Source: Pseudomonadota bacterium
GTDB lineage: Bacteria > Pseudomonadota > Gammaproteobacteria > Burkholderiales > Nitrosomonadaceae
Direction of reading: 5' to 3'
Assembly: GCA_018240935.1 (NCBI GenBank)
Contig: JAFEEV010000312.1
Coordinates: forward strand, 1 to 10,105
Length of the DNA stretch: 10,105 bases
Shown: positions 1 to 6,033 of the stretch, piece after piece
How positions within the stretch are numbered: position 1 is the first letter of the stretch
Layout of the letters: each line of letters opens with the position of its first letter
Made by a program: the position numbers and the translations under genes
Notes under the pieces: model-generated
What the model was told of the DNA's origin: nothing
Seen by the model: the letters and a program-made list of their open reading frames with translations, nothing else
Database searches by the model: none

Positions 1-179
1 ACAAATAATTTGTCGGCCCTAAGCGATGGAGCGTCATACATCACAACTGAATTTTCAGCAATCGATAAAAACTCTATATCGGCGATGACATAACCGGGAA
101 AAAATAGAAAAAAACCGATCAGCGGGATACTTACTCTGCTTTTTAACCAGCACGAATGAATCAGCGAGCTTCTCTTCAT
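1..179 (-). CDS. Secreted protein, SH3-domain-like, N-terminal part (cut by window edge)
   Basis: This reading frame starts at an ATG (177-179), stays open for 59 codons and runs off the left edge, so only the N-terminus is visible. Residues 1-33 look like a signal peptide: a basic start (MKRSS), a hydrophobic stretch at about 16-33 (VSIPLIGFFLFFPGYVIA), and a plausible cleavage after VIA. The mature part then reads SVVMYDAPSLRADKLFV, which resembles the first strand of bacterial SH3 (SH3b) domains, where MYDAPS and KLFV are typical. Two Shine-Dalgarno-like motifs stand directly in front of the start. The gene begins 32 bp after the secB stop and so probably belongs to the same operon. In betaproteobacteria a small SH3 protein between secB and gpsA is a familiar arrangement, but gpsA lies outside this window. 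The export prediction is good; the SH3 assignment is from a short fragment and remains tentative. Confidence 0.72.
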   Translation of the reverse strand, partial: MKRSSLIHSCWLKSRVSIPLIGFFLFFPGYVIADIEFLSIAENSVVMYDAPSLRADKLF

Positions 180-184
180 GACTA

Positions 185-195
185 ACCTCACCTCC
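185..195 (-). promoter_or_regulatory. Tandem Shine-Dalgarno motifs of the SH3-like gene
   Basis: Read on the minus strand, GGAGGT (190-195) is followed directly by GAGGT (185-189), and the latter sits five bases before the ATG at 179. This is the strongest ribosome binding site in the minus operon, and it fixes the start of the truncated gene. Confidence 0.6.
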
Positions 196-211
196 GTATC
201 CGCAGTTTTTG

Positions 212-649
212 TTAATTCGGCTTTGCTTCCGTTTTTTTCTGCTGATAAATGGCTTCGAAATTAACCGGATTGAGAATAACCGGCGGGAAACCCGCGCGCG
301 TCACGACATCCGATACCACTTCCCGCAAGTAAGGAAAGAGAATGTTAGGGCAACCAATTCCCAGCACAGGGTCGATTTCTCCATTGGGTATATTGCGGAT
401 ACGGAAAATTCCCGCCTGCTGCGCTTCAACCAAAAACATAATTTTGTCTTTTATCTTGGCGGTTACCGTAACCGTTAGCAACACCTCGTACAGCCCCTCG
501 CCAATCCCTTGACTTTTGGTTCCAAGCTGTAAATTAATTTCCGGCGTATCTCTTTCTAGAAAGATATTTGGCGCATTGGGAATCTCCAGGGACAAATCCT
601 TCACATAGATTTTTTCTATGGCAAAAACCGGTTGCTGTTGCTCACTCAT
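212..649 (-). CDS. secB: Protein-export chaperone SecB
   Basis: SecB is a cytoplasmic tetrameric chaperone that keeps presecretory proteins unfolded and hands them to SecA at the Sec translocon. The 145-residue product has the family landmarks in order: YVKDLSLEIPNAP near the N-terminus (15-27), VEAQQAGIF (74-82), the signature GCPNILFPYLREVV (99-112), and AGFPPVILNPVNFEAIY (119-135). Length matches usual SecB proteins (about 145-170). I chose the ATG at 647-649 because AAGG (655-658) stands five bases in front of it and MSEQQQ is a normal SecB beginning. An in-frame TTG at 664 would add five residues but has no such site. The gene follows grxC by 78 bp and precedes the SH3-like gene, an order also seen around secB in E. 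coli (yibN-grxC-secB-gpsA). No terminator is visible on either side, so cotranscription is likely. Confidence 0.97.
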   Translation of the reverse strand: MSEQQQPVFAIEKIYVKDLSLEIPNAPNIFLERDTPEINLQLGTKSQGIGEGLYEVLLTVTVTAKIKDKIMFLVEAQQAGIFRIRNIPNGEIDPVLGIGCPNILFPYLREVVSDVVTRAGFPPVILNPVNFEAIYQQKKTEAKPN

Positions 650-727
650 ATTGACCTTATCCAAGTAGTGAATTAAAAATTAAACCCAAAATGACGAATC
701 GCAAGTGCATCAATCATAATCCCTTGA

Positions 728-985
728 TCAATCAGCCAAAAGAACAGCCAGCTCACCTGCGCGATCCAGCTGCGCCAAGTCATCATACCCGCCAACATGC
801 TTTTCGCCTATGTAGATCTGCGGAACGGTGCGCCGCCCCGTTTTCCCCATCATCTCGATACGTTGCTGCGGCTCAAGATCAATGCGGATTTTCTCAATAT
901 CCTGCACACCCTTTGCGCGCAATAAGCTCTCCGCCATTTTGCAATAAGGGCAAAAACCTGTCGTATACATAATAACCCTGGGCAT
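728..985 (-). CDS. grxC: Glutaredoxin 3 (Grx3)
   Basis: This is a small cytoplasmic dithiol glutaredoxin that reduces protein disulfides and glutathione mixed disulfides using GSH. At 85 residues it has the expected length. The redox motif CPYC is at 12-15 after a beta strand (VIMYTTGF), the cis-proline loop TVPQIYI is at 53-59, and the glutathione-binding GGYDDL is at 65-70. All these are standard for GrxC. On the minus strand the Shine-Dalgarno GAGGA (991-995) lies five bases before the ATG (985) and overlaps the stop codon of the upstream rhodanese-fold gene at 995-997. This points to translational coupling of the two. The close pairing with secB and a YibN-like gene matches the E. coli locus. 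The call is secure; the physiological substrate cannot be told from sequence. Confidence 0.96.
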   Translation of the reverse strand: MPRVIMYTTGFCPYCKMAESLLRAKGVQDIEKIRIDLEPQQRIEMMGKTGRRTVPQIYIGEKHVGGYDDLAQLDRAGELAVLLAD

Positions 986-994
986 TGACTTCCT

Positions 995-1450
995 CTATCG
1001 TTTAACCATTGGCAAACCAGCGCGCTTCCAGGAATCAATGCCGCCCATCAGATTAACCACTTGGGAAAAACCATTCTTCTTTAAAACCAGGCTGGCATTG
1101 TTAGATCGAATACCGCCTCGATAAATCACAACAACCGGTTTATCTTTGAATTTTTGCAGTTCCATCCAGCGCTCCTCGATTTTTTCAGCAGGAATATGCT
1201 TAGCATTCGGCAGATGGCCTGCGGCAAATTCACTATCATCCCGCACATCCAATACCAGGGCATCCTGATAATTTATCAGCTGAACTGCGGTGCGCGTATC
1301 GATTTCCTTGATTCCGCGTTGCGTTACCATTGACCATAACAGCATCGAACCGCTGATAACAGCCGTAATAACGAAAAGTATATTTTCTAACCTGAGAAGA
1401 AAATGATCTTGAAATAATGACAGTTCCATATTAGCTTTATTTTGTTCCAT
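995..1450 (-). CDS. Membrane-anchored rhodanese-fold protein, YibN-like, lacking the catalytic cysteine
   Basis: The 151-residue product has one N-terminal membrane segment (about 23-43, hydrophobic NILFVITAVISGSMLLW) followed by a single rhodanese domain (about 46-149). Domain landmarks are the strand ALVLDVRDDSEFAAGHLPNA (64-83), the active-site loop region PVVVIYRGGIRSN (105-117) and the C-terminal GGIDSWKRAGLP (136-147). Active rhodaneses carry Cys at the first position of the loop (CxxGxR). Here that position is Tyr110, codon TAT at 1121-1123 on the minus strand, so sulfur transfer by the usual persulfide route is not expected. Topology is probably one N-terminal anchor with the domain in the cytoplasm (inference). 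It is the first gene of the operon and is followed by grxC with a nine-base gap. The start at 1450 is the upstream of two ATGs; Met8 at 1429 is an alternative, and neither has a strong ribosome binding site. In E. coli the gene at this place is yibN. Confidence 0.9.
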   Translation of the reverse strand: MEQNKANMELSLFQDHFLLRLENILFVITAVISGSMLLWSMVTQRGIKEIDTRTAVQLINYQDALVLDVRDDSEFAAGHLPNAKHIPAEKIEERWMELQKFKDKPVVVIYRGGIRSNNASLVLKKNGFSQVVNLMGGIDSWKRAGLPMVKR

Positions 1451-1665
1451 TTTTTGAGTCGCTGATTTTATCAGAAACTATAAAATTAAGGGATTCTCCG
1501 GTTCCAGACATTTGACTGCGCGCATAGCAGCATTGTGCTTTATAGGCCACAGCAGACTTTCATGCAGGAATAAAAATAAAAAACCATCATCATTTTCGTG
1601 AAAAAAACACCAACCGCTTTTTTCGCACGAAAGAATCGGTCTAATGCTGTGTTTATCAGCAAAAA

Positions 1666-1671
1666 TATAAT
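1666..1671 (+). promoter_or_regulatory. Candidate -10 box for gpmA
   Basis: TATAAT matches the sigma-70 -10 consensus exactly and lies 69 bases before the gpmA start. That would give an untranslated leader of roughly 60 bases. No good -35 box is present 16-18 bases upstream (the region reads TAATGCTG), and there is no TGn extension. The call therefore rests on the -10 hexamer and its position in AT-rich DNA. Confidence 0.35.
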
Positions 1672-1719
1672 AAAATACGAAAAATCTTAAATCTGCTTAA
1701 AAAAACTCAAAATTCACCT

Positions 1720-1735
1720 CCTTTTTATCAAAAGG
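1720..1735 (+). promoter_or_regulatory. gpmA ribosome binding site folded into a small hairpin
   Basis: AAAAGG (1730-1735) is the Shine-Dalgarno of gpmA, five bases before the ATG. It is exactly complementary to CCTTTT (1720-1725) across a TATC loop, so the site could be partly masked. The stretch containing the upstream arm, TCACCTCCTTT (1714-1724), equals the 3' end of bacterial 16S rRNA as I know it, that is, an anti-Shine-Dalgarno sequence. A six-pair AT-rich stem is weak, so a regulatory role is only a possibility. Confidence 0.35.
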
Positions 1736-1740
1736 TCAAT

Positions 1741-2490
1741 ATGAAGAAAATTGTTCTCCTGCGTCATGGAGAAAGCACCTGGAATAAAGAAAATCGATTT
1801 ACCGGCTGGACAGATGTTGATCTGACGCCCCAAGGCATACAAGAGGCTCAAAATGCCGGCCGGCTATTGCGTGAACATGGATTCACGTTTGATATTGCCT
1901 ATACATCCGTCCTCAAGCGCGCCATTCGCACGTTATGGATCGTGCTGGATGAAATGGATCAAATGTGGATTCCTATCCAGCATACCTGGCGCTTGAATGA
2001 ACGGCATTACGGCGCATTACAAGGATTGAACAAAGCGGAAACTGCGGCGCAATACGGTGACGAACAAGTTCTCATTTGGCGGCGCAGCTACGATGTCAGA
2101 CCACCCGCATTAACCGCCGATGACACCCGTTATGCAGGCAGGGATCCGCGTTACCAAAATTTGGCGCATGACGACATTCCTTTGACTGAATGTCTGAAAG
2201 ATACGGTTGCACGATTTTTACCATACTGGAATACCGTCATCGCACCGCAAGTTCAGGCTGGCAAAAGTATTATTATTGCAGCACACGGCAACTCTTTGCG
2301 AGCGCTGGTTAAATATTTGGATAATATATCCGACGGTGATATTTTGAACTGCAACATCCCAACCGGCGTTCCATTAATTTATGAATTAGATGATAATTTG
2401 AAACCGATTAAAAATTATTATCTTGGAAACTCAACTGAAATTCAGGAAGCAATGCAAAACGTGGCTAACCAAGGTAAATCCACAGCTTAA
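1741..2490 (+). CDS. gpmA: 2,3-bisphosphoglycerate-dependent phosphoglycerate mutase
   Basis: The enzyme interconverts 3- and 2-phosphoglycerate in glycolysis and gluconeogenesis through a phosphohistidine. The 249-residue product has the family's length and all key residues: LRHGES with catalytic His9 (7-12), FTGWTDVDLTPQG (20-32), Arg60 in the LKRAIRT motif, Glu87 in LNERHYGALQG, and the second histidine His182 in IIAAHGNSLRAL. The ATG at 1741 has AAAAGG five bases upstream. The gene opens a plus-strand cluster and is followed after 29 bp by envC. In an autotroph this enzyme leads Calvin-cycle 3-phosphoglycerate towards pyruvate and biosynthesis, which would fit a nitrifier (inference). In E. 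coli the same position beside envC holds the unrelated cofactor-independent mutase gpmM. The leader can fold over the ribosome binding site. The assignment is very secure. Confidence 0.98.
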   Translation: MKKIVLLRHGESTWNKENRFTGWTDVDLTPQGIQEAQNAGRLLREHGFTFDIAYTSVLKRAIRTLWIVLDEMDQMWIPIQHTWRLNERHYGALQGLNKAETAAQYGDEQVLIWRRSYDVRPPALTADDTRYAGRDPRYQNLAHDDIPLTECLKDTVARFLPYWNTVIAPQVQAGKSIIIAAHGNSLRALVKYLDNISDGDILNCNIPTGVPLIYELDDNLKPIKNYYLGNSTEIQEAMQNVANQGKSTA

Positions 2491-2519
2491 ATTTTATCTA
2501 TCTATCATTTATTCAAAAT

Positions 2520-3770
2520 ATGCGCGTGGTCAGCTCACTATTTCGAATAAATCTCATCTGTCCGGAAGTTAGTACGTTTAATTCAAACCATAAAAAGCGT
2601 GTTTGTTCAATACTGGCAATTTGCGCTCTAACCTCCCTCTTTCTTTATACATCATCGGGATATGCAAACAACCAGGAAAATCTCAAATTGTTGCGCGAGC
2701 GCATTCAATTGCTGCAAAAGGAACTCGCAAACAAGGAAGCGCTAAAACAAGACACAACGGATGCACTGCAAGATACGGAGCGCGCGATTAATCGCATTGC
2801 GCAAATAATGGCTAAACTCATCGAACATGACCGGCAAGCCGTCGAAGAGTACAAGTTGTTGCAAGCGCAGTACAAGAAAATCAGCGACTCAATTGAAATT
2901 GAACGGAATCAGTTAAGTAGCTTACTCTACCAACAATATTTAGGTAAGCAACAAGATTATTTGCGATTGGTATTGAATCAGCAAGATCCTTATCAAATCG
3001 CCCGCGATATCTATTATTACCGTCAGCTTTCCGAAACACGCGCAAATAGCATCAAGAATCTTCAGTACAATCAAGATGAAATTGAAATCCTGACAAAAAC
3101 CAGCCGCCAAAAGAAAGATGAAATTACTGCCAACCAAACCGAATATTTCAATCAACGTAAAAAACTTGAACAAGAAAAAGCCAAGCACAAAATGATACTC
3201 GCTCAGGTATCCGGTCAGATTAGCCAGCAACAACAAGAAATAAGCAAACTTGAGAAGGATGAGAAGCGTTTAACTAATTTAGTAAATGAAATTAATCAAT
3301 TACTTGTCCAAGAAAAATCCGATAATGCGGTCATTAACAGTAAACTCCCCAATGCCTCTGCTGCTGGCGCAGCATTTTCAACGTTAAAAGGTAAATTAAA
3401 TTTACCGGTGCGCGGGAAACTTGTAAACACGTTTGGTGGTCAACGCTCAGGTAAACACGTGACATGGAAAGGTTTATTTATAGAATCTCCAACCGGCAGT
3501 GAGGTCAAAGCGATTTCCGCGGGCCGAGTAGTATTTGCAGACTGGTTGAGAGGGTTCGGTAATTTGATAATTCTGGATCACGGAAACGACTATATGAGTT
3601 TATATGGCAATAATGCAACACTTCACAAACAAGTCGGAGAGTCGGTTCACGGCGGCGATACGATTGCAACTGTTGGAAATAGCAGCGGAAATACCGATTC
3701 AGGCCTGTACTTTGAGCTTCGTCATGGAGGAAAGCCGTTTGACCCGTTGACATGGATAAAAATAGAATGA
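2520..3770 (+). CDS. envC: EnvC-like murein hydrolase activator (coiled coil plus degenerate LytM domain)
   Basis: EnvC proteins sit in the periplasm and are recruited to the division site, where they activate N-acetylmuramyl-L-alanine amidases that split septal peptidoglycan. The 416-residue product has a signal peptide (basic NHKKR at 23-27, hydrophobic to about 45, cleavage probably after SGYA at 49), two long Glu/Lys/Gln-rich coiled coils (about 51-140 and 175-265), an Ala/Ser-rich linker (around 279-288), and a C-terminal LytM/M23 fold (about 295-414). Zinc ligands of active M23 peptidases are missing: the usual HxxxD is WKGLF (316-320) and the usual HxH is replaced around YGNN and YFELRHG. 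This loss is typical of EnvC and marks an activator, not an enzyme. About 24 residues precede the signal peptide's basic region, but no later in-frame ATG, GTG or TTG exists before it. No Shine-Dalgarno is visible, so coupling to gpmA is possible. Confidence 0.92.
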   Translation: MRVVSSLFRINLICPEVSTFNSNHKKRVCSILAICALTSLFLYTSSGYANNQENLKLLRERIQLLQKELANKEALKQDTTDALQDTERAINRIAQIMAKLIEHDRQAVEEYKLLQAQYKKISDSIEIERNQLSSLLYQQYLGKQQDYLRLVLNQQDPYQIARDIYYYRQLSETRANSIKNLQYNQDEIEILTKTSRQKKDEITANQTEYFNQRKKLEQEKAKHKMILAQVSGQISQQQQEISKLEKDEKRLTNLVNEINQLLVQEKSDNAVINSKLPNASAAGAAFSTLKGKLNLPVRGKLVNTFGGQRSGKHVTWKGLFIESPTGSEVKAISAGRVVFADWLRGFGNLIILDHGNDYMSLYGNNATLHKQVGESVHGGDTIATVGNSSGNTDSGLYFELRHGGKPFDPLTWIKIE

Positions 3771-3816
3771 ACACAGCAGCCATTTACATCAATTTGACCA
3801 GTGCGGAGACAGCATA

Positions 3817-5253
3817 ATGAGTAACGTAATCAAAAAAACAGGTTTAATTCTGATTGGTGCAATCGCTGGCATGATGCTCAGTTTGAATTTCTCCGCTATT
3901 GCCAAGAAGGATAATATCGAGGCAATCCATCCTCTGCCGATCGAGGAATTGCGTACGTTCGCCCAGGTCTTTGGCCGTATCAAGAGCGATTATGTCGAAT
4001 CTGTAGAAGACAAGAAGCTGATTACCGAAGCTATCAATGGCATGCTGATCGGACTGGATCCGCATTCATCCTATCTCGATAAAGACGAATATAAAGAATT
4101 ACAAATCGGCACCCAAGGAGAGTTCGGTGGACTAGGCATACAGGTCACGATGGAAGACGGTGTCGTCAAAGTCATATCACCGATTGAAGACACACCGGCA
4201 TTTCGCGCCGGCATTAAAACCGGCGATCTGATCGTCAAACTGGATGATACCGTCGTTAAGGGAATGACGTTGAATGATGCAATCAAGCTCATGCGCGGCA
4301 AACCCAATACCTCGATCAAAATCACGATTGTGCGCGAAGGAGAAACGGAACCGCTGGTTTTCGATCTGGTGCGCGATATCATAAAAATCCAAAGTGTTAA
4401 ATCGAAAATGATCGAACCGGGCTATGCGTATATCCGCATCACACAATTCCAAGAGCAAACCGGTGAGAATCTGGCGCAGGCCATCAAAACACTTTTTGCC
4501 GGAAGTAACGGCACCATGAAAGGTTTAATACTGGATCTGCGCAATGATCCGGGCGGATTACTCAACGGCGCCGTTGCCGTATCGGCTGCTTTTCTGCCGG
4601 AGAATGCCTTGGTCGTTTACACCGAAGGACGCAGCCCAGATGCAAAAATGAAGTTGCACGCCAATCCGGAATACTATTTGCGCGGACCGGATGAAGATTA
4701 TCTGAAAGGATTGCCTGCCGAAGTTAAAACGGTACCGATGATTACTCTGGTGAACGGCGGCTCCGCTTCCGCATCGGAAATCGTCGCAGGTGCCTTACAG
4801 GATCATAAACGTTCCATCGTGATGGGATCGCAAACATTCGGTAAAGGATCGGTGCAAACTATTCTGCCATTAGGAAACAATACCGCAATCAAATTGACGA
4901 CTGCACGCTATTACACGCCAAATGGCCAATCTATCCAGGCGCAGGGTATTACCCCTGATGTCCTGGACGAAACCGACAGCGGCGATGATCAACGTTTGCG
5001 GGAAGCGGATTTAAACCGGCATTTGTCCAATGGCAAAAAAACGGAGAAAAAAGCCGCGTCCGAAGCTGAAAAAGCGGCACTGAAACCAGCCAGCGAGAAG
5101 AAAGAAAAGAAAGAGAAGAAAAACAAAGACAAAAATAAAGCACCGATGGAATTCGGTTCCGAGGAAGATCTCTTGTTGAAGCAAGCCTTGAATTACTTCA
5201 AAGGCATTACCGCATCGCCTGAGAAAAAAACCGCTGAGAAAAGCGAAAGCTGA
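3817..5253 (+). CDS. ctpA: S41-family C-terminal processing peptidase (CtpA/Prc type)
   Basis: This is a periplasmic serine protease that cleaves envelope proteins at or near the C-terminus. The 478-residue product has an N-terminal membrane or signal segment (about 8-29), an S41 N-terminal helical part with GLDPHSSYLD (79-88), a PDZ domain (about 104-172, GLGIQVTMEDG to SIKITIV), and the catalytic core. By alignment with Prc (Ser452, Lys477, Gln481), the catalytic residues are Ser318 in NGGSASASE, Lys343 in FGKGSVQ, and Gln347. A Lys/Glu/Ala-rich low-complexity tail (about 406-442) links the core to a short C-terminal segment (EEDLLLKQALNYFKG, 449-463). GGAG (3805-3808) eight bases before the ATG supports the start. 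It follows envC by 46 bp and precedes moeB by 13 bp, so it is in the same operon. Pairing with envC fits cell-wall remodelling; the actual substrates are unknown. Confidence 0.95.
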   Translation: MSNVIKKTGLILIGAIAGMMLSLNFSAIAKKDNIEAIHPLPIEELRTFAQVFGRIKSDYVESVEDKKLITEAINGMLIGLDPHSSYLDKDEYKELQIGTQGEFGGLGIQVTMEDGVVKVISPIEDTPAFRAGIKTGDLIVKLDDTVVKGMTLNDAIKLMRGKPNTSIKITIVREGETEPLVFDLVRDIIKIQSVKSKMIEPGYAYIRITQFQEQTGENLAQAIKTLFAGSNGTMKGLILDLRNDPGGLLNGAVAVSAAFLPENALVVYTEGRSPDAKMKLHANPEYYLRGPDEDYLKGLPAEVKTVPMITLVNGGSASASEIVAGALQDHKRSIVMGSQTFGKGSVQTILPLGNNTAIKLTTARYYTPNGQSIQAQGITPDVLDETDSGDDQRLREADLNRHLSNGKKTEKKAASEAEKAALKPASEKKEKKEKKNKDKNKAPMEFGSEEDLLLKQALNYFKGITASPEKKTAEKSES

Positions 5254-5266
5254 TCGCACAAGGCTT

Positions 5267-6013
5267 GTGGATGATCATCAATTACTCCGCTATAGCCGCC
5301 ATATCCTGCTCCCGCAAATCGACATTGCGGGGCAGGAAAAACTCAATCAATCCCATGTATTAATCATCGGCGCAGGCGGTTTGGGTTCGCCCGCCGCGCT
5401 GTATCTCGCAGCAAGCGGCGTCGGCAATATAACGATCTGTGATGGCGATCAGGTGGATCTTACCAATCTGCAGCGGCAGATCATGCACGACAGCAGCGTC
5501 ATCGGCACGGAAAAAACACAGTCGGCCAAACAAACTCTGCTCAGGATCAACCCCGGAATCAAGATTACGGCGATCCAAACACGCGTCGATGCGGAAAAAC
5601 TGTCACAATTGATTCCGCAAGCCGACGCCGTCATTGATGCCAGCGATAATTTCAGTACACGCCACGATATCAATCAAACATGCGTCAGCTATAAAAAGCC
5701 GCTGATTTCAGGAGCTGCGGTACAATTTTCCGGTCAAATCAGCGTATTTGATTTACGGCATACCGACAATCCTTGTTATCACTGCTTATTTCCGGTTGAT
5801 GGAGAGCAGGAAGACATGCCTTGCGCGATCATGGGTGTATTTTCACCTTTGGTCGGTATCATCGGCAGCATGCAAGCAGCGGAAACACTGAAAATTTTGC
5901 TCAATATCGGAGAAAGCCTGAACGGCCGTCTGCTGGTATTGGACGGTTTGACCATGAACTGGCGATCGATCCGATTAAGCAAAGATCCAGCTTGTCCGGT
6001 ATGCCGCTCGTAG
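5267..6013 (+). CDS. moeB: MoeB/ThiF-family E1-like adenylyltransferase
   Basis: The family activates the C-terminal Gly-Gly of a ubiquitin-like sulfur carrier (MoaD for molybdopterin, ThiS for thiazole) by adenylation. The 248-residue product has the nucleotide-binding GAGGLGSPAALYLA (35-48), DGDQVDLTNLQRQ (59-71), the catalytic Asp region DASDNFSTR (124-132), two zinc CxxC pairs (Cys170/173 and Cys243/246), and a conserved Cys186 in MPCAIMGVFSPLVG. There is no C-terminal rhodanese domain. The start is GTG at 5267: LLRYSRHILLP directly downstream is the family N-terminus, and the nearby ATG at 5271 is out of frame. AGG (5261-5263) sits only three bases before the GTG, so initiation may be weak or coupled to ctpA, which ends 13 bp upstream. 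MoeB and ThiF cannot be told apart from sequence alone, and no moaD, thiS or other pathway gene is nearby. The gene converges with slmA. Confidence 0.92.
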   Translation: MDDHQLLRYSRHILLPQIDIAGQEKLNQSHVLIIGAGGLGSPAALYLAASGVGNITICDGDQVDLTNLQRQIMHDSSVIGTEKTQSAKQTLLRINPGIKITAIQTRVDAEKLSQLIPQADAVIDASDNFSTRHDINQTCVSYKKPLISGAAVQFSGQISVFDLRHTDNPCYHCLFPVDGEQEDMPCAIMGVFSPLVGIIGSMQAAETLKILLNIGESLNGRLLVLDGLTMNWRSIRLSKDPACPVCRS

Positions 6014-6033
6014 CCACCGGAAAATTCACCGCG

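Larger units (their letters stand above)
1451..1740. other. Divergent AT-rich intergenic region between the rhodanese/grxC/secB operon and gpmA
   Basis: This spacer of 290 bp must hold the promoters of both divergent operons. I see no gene in it. Recognisable items are a short palindrome just before the rhodanese start (CTGAT-TTT-ATCAG, 1462-1474), a 7-bp inverted repeat with a 25-base spacer (TTTCGTG 1594-1600 and CACGAAA 1626-1632), a perfect TATAAT hexamer at 1666-1671, and the gpmA leader hairpin at 1720-1735. None of the palindromes matches an operator that I can name. Confidence 0.6.

Noticed and set aside
212..664. Upstream TTG start for secB at 664
   Set aside because: The ATG at 649 has AAGG five bases upstream and gives the usual SecB N-terminus; the TTG has no ribosome binding site.
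1594..1632. Inverted repeat TTTCGTG / CACGAAA with 25-base spacer as a regulator site or terminator
   Set aside because: Seven base pairs over a 25-base spacer are too weak for a terminator, and such a match is likely by chance in AT-rich DNA. No known operator matches.
1451..1740. Small RNA or small protein gene in the divergent spacer
   Set aside because: No open frame with a ribosome binding site and no terminator hairpin followed by a T-run was found.
2520..3770. EnvC-like protein as an active M23 zinc endopeptidase
   Set aside because: The zinc-ligand positions are replaced (WKGLF in place of HxxxD), the pattern of EnvC-type activators.
6014..6033. Bidirectional terminator between moeB and slmA
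   Set aside because: The 20-bp gap contains no stem-loop or T-run; any termination must occur inside the opposite gene.
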